From NCBI GenBank assembly GCA_029259775.1, contig JAJDEN010000014.1, forward strand, positions 1 through 35,612: DNA of 35,612 nt, written 5' to 3'. The notes below the pieces were generated by a model that had not been told where the DNA came from, ran no database searches, and saw only the letters and a program-made list of their open reading frames with translations. Source of the stretch: Planctomycetota bacterium (GTDB lineage Bacteria; Planctomycetota; PLA2; JAEUHO01). Each line of letters begins with the position of its first letter. Position 1 is the stretch's first letter. Made by a program: the position numbers and the translations under genes. This document shows positions 24,010 to 31,867 of this stretch, in pieces.

Positions 24010-24064
24010 GGGGGCGTGGGAGTTGGGGTGGGCGTGGGCGTGGGTGCGGCGCCCACGGCGCCGC
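24010..24064 (+). other. G-quadruplex-capable tract followed by a perfect hairpin
   Basis: On the plus strand six G runs of three or more (from 24010 to 24044) are separated by loops of one to four bases, including three GGGCGT units. Directly after it, GCGGCGCC-CAC-GGCGCCGC (24046-24064) forms an 8-bp perfect hairpin. No gene covers it. The stretch 23933-24009 between the repeats and this tract shows nothing I can name. Confidence 0.6.
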
Positions 24065-24067
24065 CCC

Positions 24068-24107
24068 AAAACGAAGAAAGGCCACGGCTGCGCGAGCAAC
24101 CGTGGCC
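24068..24107 (-). terminator. Rho-independent terminator of the small Cys-rich peptide gene
   Basis: On the minus strand GGCCACGG (24107-24100) pairs with CCGTGGCC (24087-24080) around a 12-base loop, followed by TTTCTTCGTTTT (24079-24068). It starts 19 bases after the stop of the 30-codon gene, which supports that gene being real. Confidence 0.8.
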
Positions 24108-24126
24108 TCTCGAAGGTCAGTAGCTT

Positions 24127-24219
24127 CTAGCCACCACAGGTGGAGCAGCCACCACTGGTGCAAGCAGCGGTACCAAGAGCAGCGGCGACGACGAAGAGAG
24201 CCAGGATGATCCTGCGCAT
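24127..24219 (-). CDS. Thirty-residue exported Cys-rich peptide
   Basis: The ORF reads MRRIILALFVVAAALG then TAACTSGGCSTCGG and stops, 30 residues in all. The ribosome site is the best in the window: AGAAGGAG, 9 bases before ATG. A terminator hairpin with T tract follows the stop. The first 19 residues are a compact signal peptide (two Arg, then a hydrophobic core). Cleavage after TAA would leave CTSGGCSTCGG with three cysteines; TAAC is also a poor lipobox, so N-terminal lipidation at C20 is possible. Local GC is lower than in neighbouring genes. No maturation, transport or immunity genes are adjacent. I do not recognise a family; a tiny lipoprotein or metal-binding secreted peptide are both open. 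Confidence 0.7.
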   Translation of the reverse strand: MRRIILALFVVAAALGTAACTSGGCSTCGG

Positions 24220-24437
24220 AGTGATGTTCTCCTTCTGCAATGCAGATGATGACGATTCTGTTGGGGTCTCGTACGACTCTGCATCGCTTCGAGACGGCCG
24301 GAAGGCTACGTGAGGCCCGGAGGGGTTTCACGCACAAACTGGCTGCAGGTAGGGGACGCGGCCGATCTTCGGGCGCGCTTAGGACGGCATGTCCGATGCA
24401 CGCGGAAACGGCTCTTTCGGCCGCATAACCCGTCTAC
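24220..24437. other. Intergenic region upstream of the peptide gene and downstream of the membrane-protein gene
   Basis: 218 bases, relatively AT-rich at its left end. On the minus strand it holds the ribosome site and leader of the 30-codon gene. No further ORF with a start signal, no hairpin with T tract and no repeat was seen in the remainder. Confidence 0.5.
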
Positions 24438-26255
24438 CTAGCCCACAAGATGGGGCGTGCGGATGCCGTGGTCGGCGGGATCGGGCACAAGTTCGTCTTC
24501 ACGCGTGCCGCGGTCACGCAGGATCAAGAGGATGCGCGCGTGGCCGGGCGACGTCTCCGGCAGCGCGGCCGGATCCTTCGCGGGAATCGCCGCCGGCGCC
24601 TCGGCTTCGGCAGCTTCCTCCTGGATCACGACGCGCACGCGTGGCACGCCCATGAAGTGACGTTCGCGCAGCGGCGCGCGCCGCTGGTCGTGGATCTCGT
24701 AGGCGATGGTCAGCACGCGGCGGATGTCCTTCCACGTGACCGCATCTTCGAAGTACACGATGTCGATCTGCAGATCGCGAAGCACGGCGCCGATGTAGCG
24801 CCTCTCGCGCGACGTGAACGCCTGGTTGTAGGGCGGGCCGTAGAACGACGGGCCCACGACCTGGCTCGAGGAGCGGTCGCGCGCCTCGATGTCGCGCACC
24901 ACGCCCGGCACGAGCCACACATGCGGACAGAACAGGTAGCCCGTGCCGTCGGGCGGCGTCTCGCGGCGCAGCTGCTTGAACAGGAGCTGGAAGCTCCGGC
25001 GGAACCGGCGCCGCAGGGTCACGTGGAAGCGACGGGCGAGCTGGAAGCGCGCATCGGCGTCGTCGAAGGCCTCGCGCGGCTGGAAACGGCGTGCGCTGTC
25101 GTCCTCCCCGAGGACCAGGTCGTAGGCATGGCGCGGCTCGTCGGTGTCGCGGAGCACGAGCCAGCCGCTGTCGCGTGCGATGTCATACCAGTAGCGTTCG
25201 AGGCGCTCTTCTTCGCCGCCCTCTTCGCGGATGCGCGAACGCTTGAGCCAGAGCGTGGGTGTGAGCGGCACCTCGGGGGGCACGTCGCCGCCGCCGATGA
25301 TGCGCCGGAAGTGAGCCCCCGCGCGCACGACGAGCAGCAGGGAGCACATGCTCGCAAGCAGCCCGAGCCAGTGCGTGAAGGCGAACGGCGCCTCGGGCCA
25401 GGCGGCGAACCACAGGCGGTGTGCTTGACCGAGCGTGACGACCACCGCGAGGGCGAGCACGATCACGGTGTGCGCCTGCTTGAGGTATTCCTGCACGGGG
25501 ATCGTGCGCGCGCGGCCGGTGCCGTCGCGTCGGCAGAACAGGTAGCCTTGCGCGGGCATGTCGCCCAGGTGCCGGCCGCTCCACCAGCCGGCGACGAGCA
25601 CACCGACGAGCGCGACCCACCCCGGCAGGAGGCTGAGCGCGATGAGCCCGCCGATCCAGCCCGCGCCAAAGAGCAGGAACGGCAGGACGGAGGCGCCGCG
25701 GCGGCGCGCGATCTGATGCAGCCACTGCGCGGCCGCGACGCATCCGAAGATGATGCCGACGGAGAGCACGCTCCACACCAGCGCGATGCCGAGCAGGTAC
25801 GGCACGTAGGCGACGGACGTCTTGAGGAACAGCAGGCCATCGAAGATGTAGGGACCCGCCGCAGCGCAGACGATGAGTGCACCGAGCAGCCATAGGCTCG
25901 GAGCGGCCAGCGTCCGATCGGGAAGGGCGTTGGCTTCGGGCGACGGGCGGAACGCCACCGCGTAGCGCGGCGAGAGCGTGCGACCGAGTGTGCGGAGGCG
26001 TGCCCACGCCCCGCGGACGAGGCGCTGGGACGCAGGCATCCAGCCAAGGCGCGCGGCCTGGGCGAGCAGCATGGCGCCCAGCACGGCCCCGACCACGATG
26101 ATCAGATCTGTTCCGTCGTGCGGTGCGTAGCTGCCCGCGCTCTCCAGCAGGGCGATCCCCGCCGTGAGCAGAAGCGCCTCGCGGCCGATCGAGCCGGCGC
26201 GCCGCAGGGCGGACCCGACCGGGCTCGTCGAGGGGATGGAGCGGGAGGTGCGCAC
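24438..26255 (-). CDS. Polytopic membrane protein with large cytoplasmic C-terminal domain, unknown function
   Basis: 605 residues from the GTG at 26255. Hydrophobic segments lie at about residues 26-44, 51-71, 119-140, 150-176, 190-226 (probably two), 262-283 and 293-313, so seven or eight membrane helices. The remaining ~290 residues are soluble and basic to mixed (RRFHVTLRRRFRRSFQLLFK, GTGYLFCPHVWLVPGVVRDI, VVGPSFYGPPYNQAFTSRER, YIGAVLRDLQIDIVYFEDAV). An Ala/Glu/Pro linker and a short tail end the chain. I recognise no family. TTGACA, 17 bases, TGCCAT and 6 bases lead into the GTG, a promoter fit with no ribosome site. It stands alone, 87 bp downstream of the PilZ protein gene on the same strand. 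Confidence 0.8.
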   Translation of the reverse strand: MRTSRSIPSTSPVGSALRRAGSIGREALLLTAGIALLESAGSYAPHDGTDLIIVVGAVLGAMLLAQAARLGWMPASQRLVRGAWARLRTLGRTLSPRYAVAFRPSPEANALPDRTLAAPSLWLLGALIVCAAAGPYIFDGLLFLKTSVAYVPYLLGIALVWSVLSVGIIFGCVAAAQWLHQIARRRGASVLPFLLFGAGWIGGLIALSLLPGWVALVGVLVAGWWSGRHLGDMPAQGYLFCRRDGTGRARTIPVQEYLKQAHTVIVLALAVVVTLGQAHRLWFAAWPEAPFAFTHWLGLLASMCSLLLVVRAGAHFRRIIGGGDVPPEVPLTPTLWLKRSRIREEGGEEERLERYWYDIARDSGWLVLRDTDEPRHAYDLVLGEDDSARRFQPREAFDDADARFQLARRFHVTLRRRFRRSFQLLFKQLRRETPPDGTGYLFCPHVWLVPGVVRDIEARDRSSSQVVGPSFYGPPYNQAFTSRERRYIGAVLRDLQIDIVYFEDAVTWKDIRRVLTIAYEIHDQRRAPLRERHFMGVPRVRVVIQEEAAEAEAPAAIPAKDPAALPETSPGHARILLILRDRGTREDELVPDPADHGIRTPHLVG

Positions 26256-26261
26256 CCGTTC

Positions 26262-26290
26262 ATGGCACCCGTGAGGGCGGCCGCTGTCAA
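26262..26290 (-). promoter_or_regulatory. Candidate promoter of the membrane-protein gene (TTGACA-N17-TGCCAT)
   Basis: On the minus strand a perfect TTGACA (26290-26285) is followed by 17 bases and TGCCAT (26267-26262), then 6 bases and the GTG start at 26255. This is the only consensus -35 box with correct spacing that I found in the window. Confidence 0.45.
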
Positions 26291-26342
26291 GGGCACCCGC
26301 AGCCGGACGTCCCGCTCTGGAGCGGCTCCGCCGCAGAGGCCA

Positions 26343-27176
26343 TCAGGCGGGGGTCGGCAGACCCAGGCGACCTAGCTCTTCGGACCGCAGCTCGCGGCCG
26401 AAGCTCACGCCGAGACGGATGTCGCAGTTGGCCGGCGTGACGTCGACCTCCTGGATCTCCGCCGGCCCGGCCCAGATGTCATCGTCGCCATCGACGATGC
26501 GGATCAGGATGCCGGTCCCGTACGCTTCGTCGAGCGCTTCGACGACGCGCGCCACGGGCAGTTGATCGAGGTCCCAGCCCTGGCGCTTGCCGACGCCGAG
26601 CTTGGCCAGGCCGCGCGTGATGGAGAGGCTCTCCGTCCGCAGCGGCTTGCTGTTCTTGCCGGGCTCGGGGTAGAGCCACACCACGAAGGGGTCGCGCTCC
26701 GGTGCCGCGGGGTCGGCGGGCGCGCGGGTGATGGCGGGGGTGCGATGGCGGGGACCCGCGCCTTGGAGCACCTCCGGCGCGTTGTCAGCGCCGATGGCCG
26801 GCAGGGGCACGCCGAGCATGCCGGCTTCCTCGTCCGTGAGCGGCTCGACCATCAGGCAGCCGACCTCGACATCGGTCTGTTCCCAGTCGAGCTTCGCGAT
26901 GCGTGTCGCACGGAGTTCCTTGCGAACGAGCGGACCGAGCATCTCGTAGTGCAGCTCGGCGGCGAAGGTGTCGCCGAGGGTCTCACCGATGCGTCGCGTG
27001 ATCTGCGCAAGGCTCGAGAGGCGATGGATGCCGAGCAACTCGCCGGAGACGCGCAGGCGCAGGCCGGTGCGGCTGAGGTCGAGCAGGCGGACGTGGAACG
27101 TGCCGCCGTCGCCTTCGACCCGGACGGGCAGATTGCAGTCCACGCGGACAGCTTGTCGGCGGTTGTCGTGGTCCAT
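26343..27176 (-). CDS. PilZ-domain (cyclic di-GMP receptor) protein
   Basis: 277 residues from the ATG at 27176, with GGAAGGGG upstream. The N-terminus has the PilZ signature: RQAVR (R7 and R11 of the RxxxR motif) and DLSRTG (D33, S35, G38 of [DN]xSxxG), which together bind cyclic di-GMP. Residues up to about 115 complete the PilZ barrel. The C-terminal ~125 residues (PFVVWLYPEPGKNSKPLRTE, LPVARVVEALDEAYGTGILI, EIQEVDVTPANCDIRLGVSF) are an unknown output domain after a Pro/Ala-rich linker. It would sense the second messenger in the cytoplasm; no cyclase, phosphodiesterase, pilus or flagellar genes are in the window. Citrate synthase upstream is 113 bp away on the same strand. Confidence 0.88.
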   Translation of the reverse strand: MDHDNRRQAVRVDCNLPVRVEGDGGTFHVRLLDLSRTGLRLRVSGELLGIHRLSSLAQITRRIGETLGDTFAAELHYEMLGPLVRKELRATRIAKLDWEQTDVEVGCLMVEPLTDEEAGMLGVPLPAIGADNAPEVLQGAGPRHRTPAITRAPADPAAPERDPFVVWLYPEPGKNSKPLRTESLSITRGLAKLGVGKRQGWDLDQLPVARVVEALDEAYGTGILIRIVDGDDDIWAGPAEIQEVDVTPANCDIRLGVSFGRELRSEELGRLGLPTPA

Positions 27177-27265
27177 GCTCGGCCCCTTCCACGGGTCACG
27201 TCCTTCTTTCGGCCGTATGGGGGGCAGGGCTTGAGGGCTGGCAGGGGGTGATTGTTAGGTGGGCG

Positions 27266-27283
27266 CTTGGGCTTCAGCCCGAG
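27266..27283. repeat. Short inverted repeat (hairpin) after citrate synthase
   Basis: CTTGGGCT-TC-AGCCCGAG can form an 8-bp stem with one T-G pair. It lies 7 bases beyond the citrate synthase stop (minus strand). No T run follows, so it may be a REP-like palindrome or a transcript-end stabiliser rather than a full terminator. Confidence 0.45.
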
Positions 27284-27289
27284 GGCGTG

Positions 27290-28468
27290 CTACAGGCTCT
27301 TCGCCGGCTGGTTCTCGGCGATGTACTTCGGGCGGTAGATCGGGAGACCGTCCTTCTTGCCCGGGAAGTTGCGCTCATCGACGATCTGACAGGCAATGCC
27401 CGCCACACGCGACCAACCGAAGAGCAGCGTGTAGTAGTCCGGGTTCGTCAGGCCGGCAGCCGTGAGGATCGAGCCCGAGACCGCATCCACGTTCGGGTAC
27501 GGGTTCGAGATCTTCGGGTTCTCCTTGAGGATCGGCGGGACGACCTCACGCAGCGTGCGCGCCGTCTTGACGAGCTCGTTGTCGGGGAAGTGCTGCGCGC
27601 CGAACTCGTACTGGATCGTCGCGCGCGGGTCCTCCTGGCGAAGAACCGCGTGGCCAAAGCCGAAGACGAGACCGCCGGCCGCCATGATCTCGCGCACCTT
27701 GGCCTCCGCGGCCGTGGCGTCGGACGTGCCGATCGACTTCACGAAGGCGAGGCACTCCTGGTTGGCGCGACCGTGGCGCGGGCCGTAGAGCGCCGCCATC
27801 GCCGAGGCGATGGACGAGTACATGTCGGCCTTGCCCGACGCAACGGCCTTGCCGACGAACGTCGAGAGGTTCCCTCCGCCGTGGTCCATGTGCAGGATGT
27901 AGAAGAGGCGCAGGAGGTCGGCCAGGACCGGCGGCGCATCGTCCATGCCGAGCATGTGGGCGAAGTTCTCGTGGAACGAGAGCTCGTGGCTCGGCTCGAT
28001 CGGGTCGCCCCAGCCCTCGCGAATGCGGTAGATCGCGGCGACGAGCGTGCTGATGCGTGCGATCAGGTTGAGGCAGTCCTCGCGGTAGTCGTTGTCTTCC
28101 GACTTGCCCGTCATGCCCAGCGCCGACAGGCCGGCGATCAGCCACTCCATCGGGTGGCCTTCCTTGGGCAGCGCATGTAGGACGTCGTAGACGCGGGGGT
28201 CGATGGCGCTGCGCTTGGCCATGTCCGCCTTGAGCGCGGCGGTCTGCTCGGCGCTGGGCAGTTCCTTGTGCAGGAGCAGGTAGATGACCTCCTCGGCGGC
28301 GAGGTCCTTGAGGTCCTGCAGCGTGTACCCAACGTAGGTCACGCCCAGCGTGGGGCTGACCGCGCTCGTGCGGCACGTGCCGACGGGGTAGCCGCGCAAG
28401 CCGGAGTTCAGATGGGCTTCGGTGATCTCGAAGAGGGTCTTCGGCGCGGCTGCGGTGGCGTCGGACAT
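27290..28468 (-). CDS. gltA: Citrate synthase, type I eukaryote/Bacteroidota-like
   Basis: 392 residues from the ATG at 28468, with GGAGAG 6 bases upstream. It condenses oxaloacetate and acetyl-CoA to citrate, the entry step of the TCA cycle. The active-site residues are visible: H196 in ILHMDHGGGNLSTF, H273 in FGFGHAVLRQEDPR and D328 in SNPYPNVDAVSG. The spacing and wording (GPRHGRANQE, YPNVDAVSGSIL, LLFGWSRVAGIACQI) resemble the dimeric mitochondrial-type enzyme more than the hexameric NADH-sensitive enzyme of proteobacteria. The N-terminus lacks any targeting sequence. It is a single gene with PilZ downstream and an antiporter upstream on the same strand. Confidence 0.94.
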   Translation of the reverse strand: MSDATAAAPKTLFEITEAHLNSGLRGYPVGTCRTSAVSPTLGVTYVGYTLQDLKDLAAEEVIYLLLHKELPSAEQTAALKADMAKRSAIDPRVYDVLHALPKEGHPMEWLIAGLSALGMTGKSEDNDYREDCLNLIARISTLVAAIYRIREGWGDPIEPSHELSFHENFAHMLGMDDAPPVLADLLRLFYILHMDHGGGNLSTFVGKAVASGKADMYSSIASAMAALYGPRHGRANQECLAFVKSIGTSDATAAEAKVREIMAAGGLVFGFGHAVLRQEDPRATIQYEFGAQHFPDNELVKTARTLREVVPPILKENPKISNPYPNVDAVSGSILTAAGLTNPDYYTLLFGWSRVAGIACQIVDERNFPGKKDGLPIYRPKYIAENQPAKSL

Positions 28469-28557
28469 GGGAAGCTCTCCAACTGGGGACGGGGCGAGTC
28501 AAGGTAGCGCCGCGCCCGTGCCGGTCCAGCCACGTCCCGGAGCCCCACGCAGAGAGC

Positions 28558-30402
28558 CTAGAGTCCGCGGGTATCCCGCCCTGCCGCGCCCTCGGCGGGC
28601 AGCGGAGCGTCGTCCACGAGAGCCACGATCCGGGTCCCAGGCCCCGGCTTGAGGCCCGCTTCGGCCGTGGCGATCGTGAGGCGGCCCTCCTCGCTGATCG
28701 CGAAGAGCGGCAGGACCCCGGCCGCATGCTGGGCCAGGAACGCGTCGTAGTCGAACTGCTCGGTCAAGCCGGTCACCCGGACGCGGCCTCGGCCGCAGCG
28801 CGAACTCATCGCATAGAAATCGGCTTCCGGCGCAAAGAGCGCACGTCCGCCCACGTCGCCTTGGGCCTGGATCCGGCCCTTCGCCGGCACCGTGTCGGGG
28901 GGGAGCTGGTACGTCTCGCTGCGGCCGAACTGGTGGGCGAAGTGCAGGGTGACGAGGGTGTTCACCTCGTCGTTTGGCGTCAGGGCCAGCACCCGACCGA
29001 TCCCGAACAGATCCAGCTCGGCCGTCACGCTCTCTTCCAGCGCATTGCCGCGCCGCGCGGGCAGACCGTCGAGCCGCGCCTTGCGCACGTTCGCCCGGTT
29101 CGCGTCTACGAGCAGGACGGTGACGCCTTCCTTCTGCAGCGCTCCGGCGATCGCGCGCACCCATCCACTCGCGCCGACGAAGAGCACTCCCTGGGGGTTG
29201 GGGATCGCGAGGCCCAAGCGACGGGCCACGACGCTGGACGTGAGGCCGTAGACGAGCACCGTGCCGACGATCACGACGAACGTGATCGGTACGAGGAGCT
29301 CGGCGCCCGCGTAGTCGGCCTGCTCGAGCTGGAAGCCGAAGACCGAGGCCACGGCTGCGGCGACGATGCCGCGCGGGCAGAGCCAGGCGAGGAAGATCTT
29401 CTCCTGCCGCGTGAGTTTGGAGCCGCGTGTGGAGACCCAGACGGCCGCGGGCCGGACCACGAACAGGAGCGCGGCGAGGAAGCCCACGATCTTCCAGTCG
29501 AGATGGCCGAGCGCGTCCATGCCCTTGGGCGTGCCGAGACCCGCGGCCAGCAGGATGAACAGGGAGGACAGGAGCAGGATGCGCAGGTTCTCCTTGAACT
29601 CGAGGATGTGGCCTACGGAGACGTGGTGTTGGTTGGCCGCGTAGATGCCCATCACAGTGACGGCGAGCAGGCCGCATTCGTGCTGCGCGGCGTTCGTGGC
29701 CGTGAAGACGCCCACGACCATGGCGACGGAGACCGGGATGTGCAGATGGTCCGGCACCCAGTACTTGCGCAGCAGATGGACGAGCAACCACCCGCCGGCG
29801 AACCCGCCGGCGCCGCCGATGACCGCGGTCTTGGCGAGCCCGAGGATGGCGTGGCCCGTGTCCTGGCCCCAGCCGCCTGGGGACATGAGCCCTTCGTAGA
29901 CCAGCAGGGCCAGCACCGCGCCGATCGGATCGATCGCGATGCCCTCCCAGGTGAGGATCGGCCCGGTGCGGCCGCGCGGGTTGATGTGCCGCAACAGTGG
30001 CAGCACGACGGTGGGGCCCGAGACGATGAGGATCGCGCCCAAGAGCAGCGCGAGCTCGAAGCCGAGCCCAGCGATGTAGTAGGCCGCCAGGGTGGAGAGG
30101 GCCCACGTCACCAGCGCGCCGATCGTGATCAGGCGGATCACGACGCGCCCGTGCTTCTTGAGGTCGGCCATCCTCAGGGTGAGGCCGCCCTCGAAGAGAA
30201 TCAGCGCCACGGAGGCCGAGACCACGGGGAAGAGCAACTCGCGCTGCAGCAGGCCCGCAATGCCTAGATCGAACCAGTAGGGGCCCGAGAAGAAGCCGAA
30301 CACCAGCAGGAGCAGGATCGACGGCAGCTTGAGCCGCCATGCGATCCACTGGGCAGCCATGCCCAGGCAGAGCAGGGCCGTCAGTCCGATAAGCACGTCC
30401 AC
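28558..30402 (-). CDS. Monovalent cation/proton antiporter (CPA1/NhaP-like) with C-terminal RCK domain
   Basis: 614 residues from the GTG at 30402, with GGAGGG upstream. Residues 1-400 hold about 13 membrane helices of the Na+(K+)/H+ exchanger fold: ALILFEGGLTLRMADLKKHG, VSGPTVVLPLLRHINPRG and TWEGIAIDPIGAVLALLVYE with the conserved D158. From about residue 405 a TrkA-N/RCK domain follows: GVLFVGASGWVRAIAGAL is the dinucleotide loop, LLVDANRANV ends strand 2, and RVLALTPNDEVNTLVTL closes the fold. A final ~90 residues resemble a weak RCK_C domain (GPGTRIVALV). It would exchange Na+ or K+ for protons at the inner membrane, gated by nucleotide. The 68-bp gap to the divergent exonuclease gene holds the control region. 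Confidence 0.92.
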   Translation of the reverse strand: MDVLIGLTALLCLGMAAQWIAWRLKLPSILLLLVFGFFSGPYWFDLGIAGLLQRELLFPVVSASVALILFEGGLTLRMADLKKHGRVVIRLITIGALVTWALSTLAAYYIAGLGFELALLLGAILIVSGPTVVLPLLRHINPRGRTGPILTWEGIAIDPIGAVLALLVYEGLMSPGGWGQDTGHAILGLAKTAVIGGAGGFAGGWLLVHLLRKYWVPDHLHIPVSVAMVVGVFTATNAAQHECGLLAVTVMGIYAANQHHVSVGHILEFKENLRILLLSSLFILLAAGLGTPKGMDALGHLDWKIVGFLAALLFVVRPAAVWVSTRGSKLTRQEKIFLAWLCPRGIVAAAVASVFGFQLEQADYAGAELLVPITFVVIVGTVLVYGLTSSVVARRLGLAIPNPQGVLFVGASGWVRAIAGALQKEGVTVLLVDANRANVRKARLDGLPARRGNALEESVTAELDLFGIGRVLALTPNDEVNTLVTLHFAHQFGRSETYQLPPDTVPAKGRIQAQGDVGGRALFAPEADFYAMSSRCGRGRVRVTGLTEQFDYDAFLAQHAAGVLPLFAISEEGRLTIATAEAGLKPGPGTRIVALVDDAPLPAEGAAGRDTRGL

Positions 30403-30469
30403 GAGTCGCGACCCTCCGGCGAAATGCTACCTGGGCCGCCGTAGAATCCCGCGCGTCCCGGAGAGGCCG

Positions 30470-31237
30470 ATGCGACTGATCACCTGGAACGTCAATTCGA
30501 TCCGCACGCGGCTCGAGCGTGTGCTCGCGCTGCTGGAGCGCCACGACCCCGACGTGCTCTGCCTGCAGGAGACGAAGGTCGTCGACGAGAGCTTCCCGCG
30601 GGAGGCCTTCGAGGCCAAGGGCTGGCACGTCGAGACGTTCGGCCAGCCGACCTACAACGGCGTTGCCTTGCTCTCGAAGCAGCCCGCCGAGGATGTCCAG
30701 CGCGGCCTGCCGGGCGACGACGAGGACGCGCACAAGCGCCTCATCGCGGCGACGTTCGACGGCGTGCGCGTGATCGACGCCTACGTGCCCAACGGGAAGG
30801 ACCCCGAGACCGAGCACTTCACCTACAAGCTCGGATGGCTCGAACGCCTGCTTGCGATGATCGAGGACCAGTACACGCCGGACGATCCGGTCGTCTTGCT
30901 GGGGGACTTCAACATCGCGCCGGACAAGCGCGACGTCCACGATCCCGCGGCGTGGGAGGGCAAGGTCCACTTCCACCCCAAGGAGCACGCGATCCTGGCG
31001 CGCTTCTTCGACTGGGGGTTCGCGGACCTGTTCCGCTGGCACGAGCGCGGCGACGGCCTGTACTCTTGGTGGGACTACCGGCGTCTGGGCTTCCAGCTGA
31101 ACCATGGCCTGCGGATCGACCTCGTGCTTGGCACCGAGCCGATGACGGACCGCTCCGAGGCCTGCTTCATCGACCGCGACGAGCGCAAGGGCCAGCAACC
31201 GTCCGACCACGCACCGGTCGTCGCGGACTTCGAGTAG
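30470..31237 (+). CDS. xthA: Exodeoxyribonuclease III (AP endonuclease)
   Basis: 255 residues from the ATG at 30470, with GGAGAGG about 4 bases upstream and a TAGAAT box at 30442-30447. It cuts DNA at abasic sites and degrades 3' ends in base-excision repair. All exonuclease III landmarks are present: ITWNVNSIRTR (N7), LQETK with E34, VPNGK, GDFNIAP with D146 and N148, RIDLVLGT with D217, and QPSDHAPVVADFE with D246 and H247. Length is normal. The open frame upstream of 30470 is antisense to the antiporter start. It diverges from the antiporter and is followed by the CAP lipoprotein after 61-79 bp depending on start. Confidence 0.95.
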   Translation: MRLITWNVNSIRTRLERVLALLERHDPDVLCLQETKVVDESFPREAFEAKGWHVETFGQPTYNGVALLSKQPAEDVQRGLPGDDEDAHKRLIAATFDGVRVIDAYVPNGKDPETEHFTYKLGWLERLLAMIEDQYTPDDPVVLLGDFNIAPDKRDVHDPAAWEGKVHFHPKEHAILARFFDWGFADLFRWHERGDGLYSWWDYRRLGFQLNHGLRIDLVLGTEPMTDRSEACFIDRDERKGQQPSDHAPVVADFE

Positions 31238-31316
31238 GAACGTACGCCGCGAACGGACGTCTGGGGTTGGGGCGGCCGCGCTTCAGTCCGGGCTCCGGAT
31301 GGACGAATGGAGGGAT

Positions 31317-31844
31317 ATGCAACGCGCTGCGGCCCTCCTCTCGATCCTCCTCGTGGCTGCGCTGCCTGCCTGCGGCGTCGGGAGCTTCGTCGAGGACCTC
31401 ATGGGCTCGGAGTTCGACACGCCGGCCGGTGAGAGCATGACCGACGGCGAGCGCCTGCTCGCGCTCGAGGTGCTGGCGTTGGTGAACGACGAACGCGCCC
31501 AGCGCGAGACCGCGCCGCTGATCTGGGACGACCTCGCCGCGGACGTCGCCTACGACCACTGCGTGGACATGCGCCTGCGAGGCTTCTATGCCCACGACGA
31601 CCCCGATGGTGTCACCCCGTGCGAGCGCATGCAGGCCGCCGGCGTCGACATGGCGTACTGCGCCGGCGAGAACATCGCCATGCTCAACAAGACCCCTGCG
31701 GACGTGATGCAGGCCTGGATGCAGTCCGACGGTCACCGTGCGGCGATCCTGTCACCCAACGTCACGCACATCGGCATCGGCGTGCACACCGGCTCCGGCG
31801 GTCCCTGGTGGACCCAAGAGTTCTTCGTTCGCCTCGACGACTAG
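31317..31844 (+). CDS. CAP/SCP-domain (cysteine-rich secretory protein family) lipoprotein
   Basis: 175 residues if started at the ATG at 31317; an in-frame ATG at 31299 adds six residues (MDEWRD). I prefer 31317 because the signal peptide then begins MQR and ends in a clean lipobox (AALPAC, C19), though GGAGGG lies only 2 bases away, so the start is uncertain. The domain runs from about residue 45: VLALVNDERAQ, DHCVDMRLRGFYAHDDPDG, GENIAM, VMQAWMQSDGHRAAIL, HIGIGVHTG and WWTQEFF, the normal CAP motif order including both conserved histidines. Bacterial CAP proteins are extracellular with poorly known function (lipid binding or proteolysis proposed). Its 3' end is followed by the convergent HEAT-VWA gene after 23 bp. 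Confidence 0.88.
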   Translation: MQRAAALLSILLVAALPACGVGSFVEDLMGSEFDTPAGESMTDGERLLALEVLALVNDERAQRETAPLIWDDLAADVAYDHCVDMRLRGFYAHDDPDGVTPCERMQAAGVDMAYCAGENIAMLNKTPADVMQAWMQSDGHRAAILSPNVTHIGIGVHTGSGGPWWTQEFFVRLDD

Positions 31845-31867
31845 GTCCTCGGCCGCGAGCCTGACGC

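Noticed and set aside
28726..30267. 513-residue plus-strand ORF opposite the antiporter gene
   Set aside because: It is a mirror of GC-rich codons: composition is Arg/Glu/Asp/His-rich with no domain, and the opposite strand encodes a complete antiporter with all family motifs.
28499..31210. 903-residue minus-strand ORF spanning exonuclease III and the antiporter
   Set aside because: It is out of frame with both recognised genes and is rich in Arg/Pro/Gly as expected of a shadow frame.
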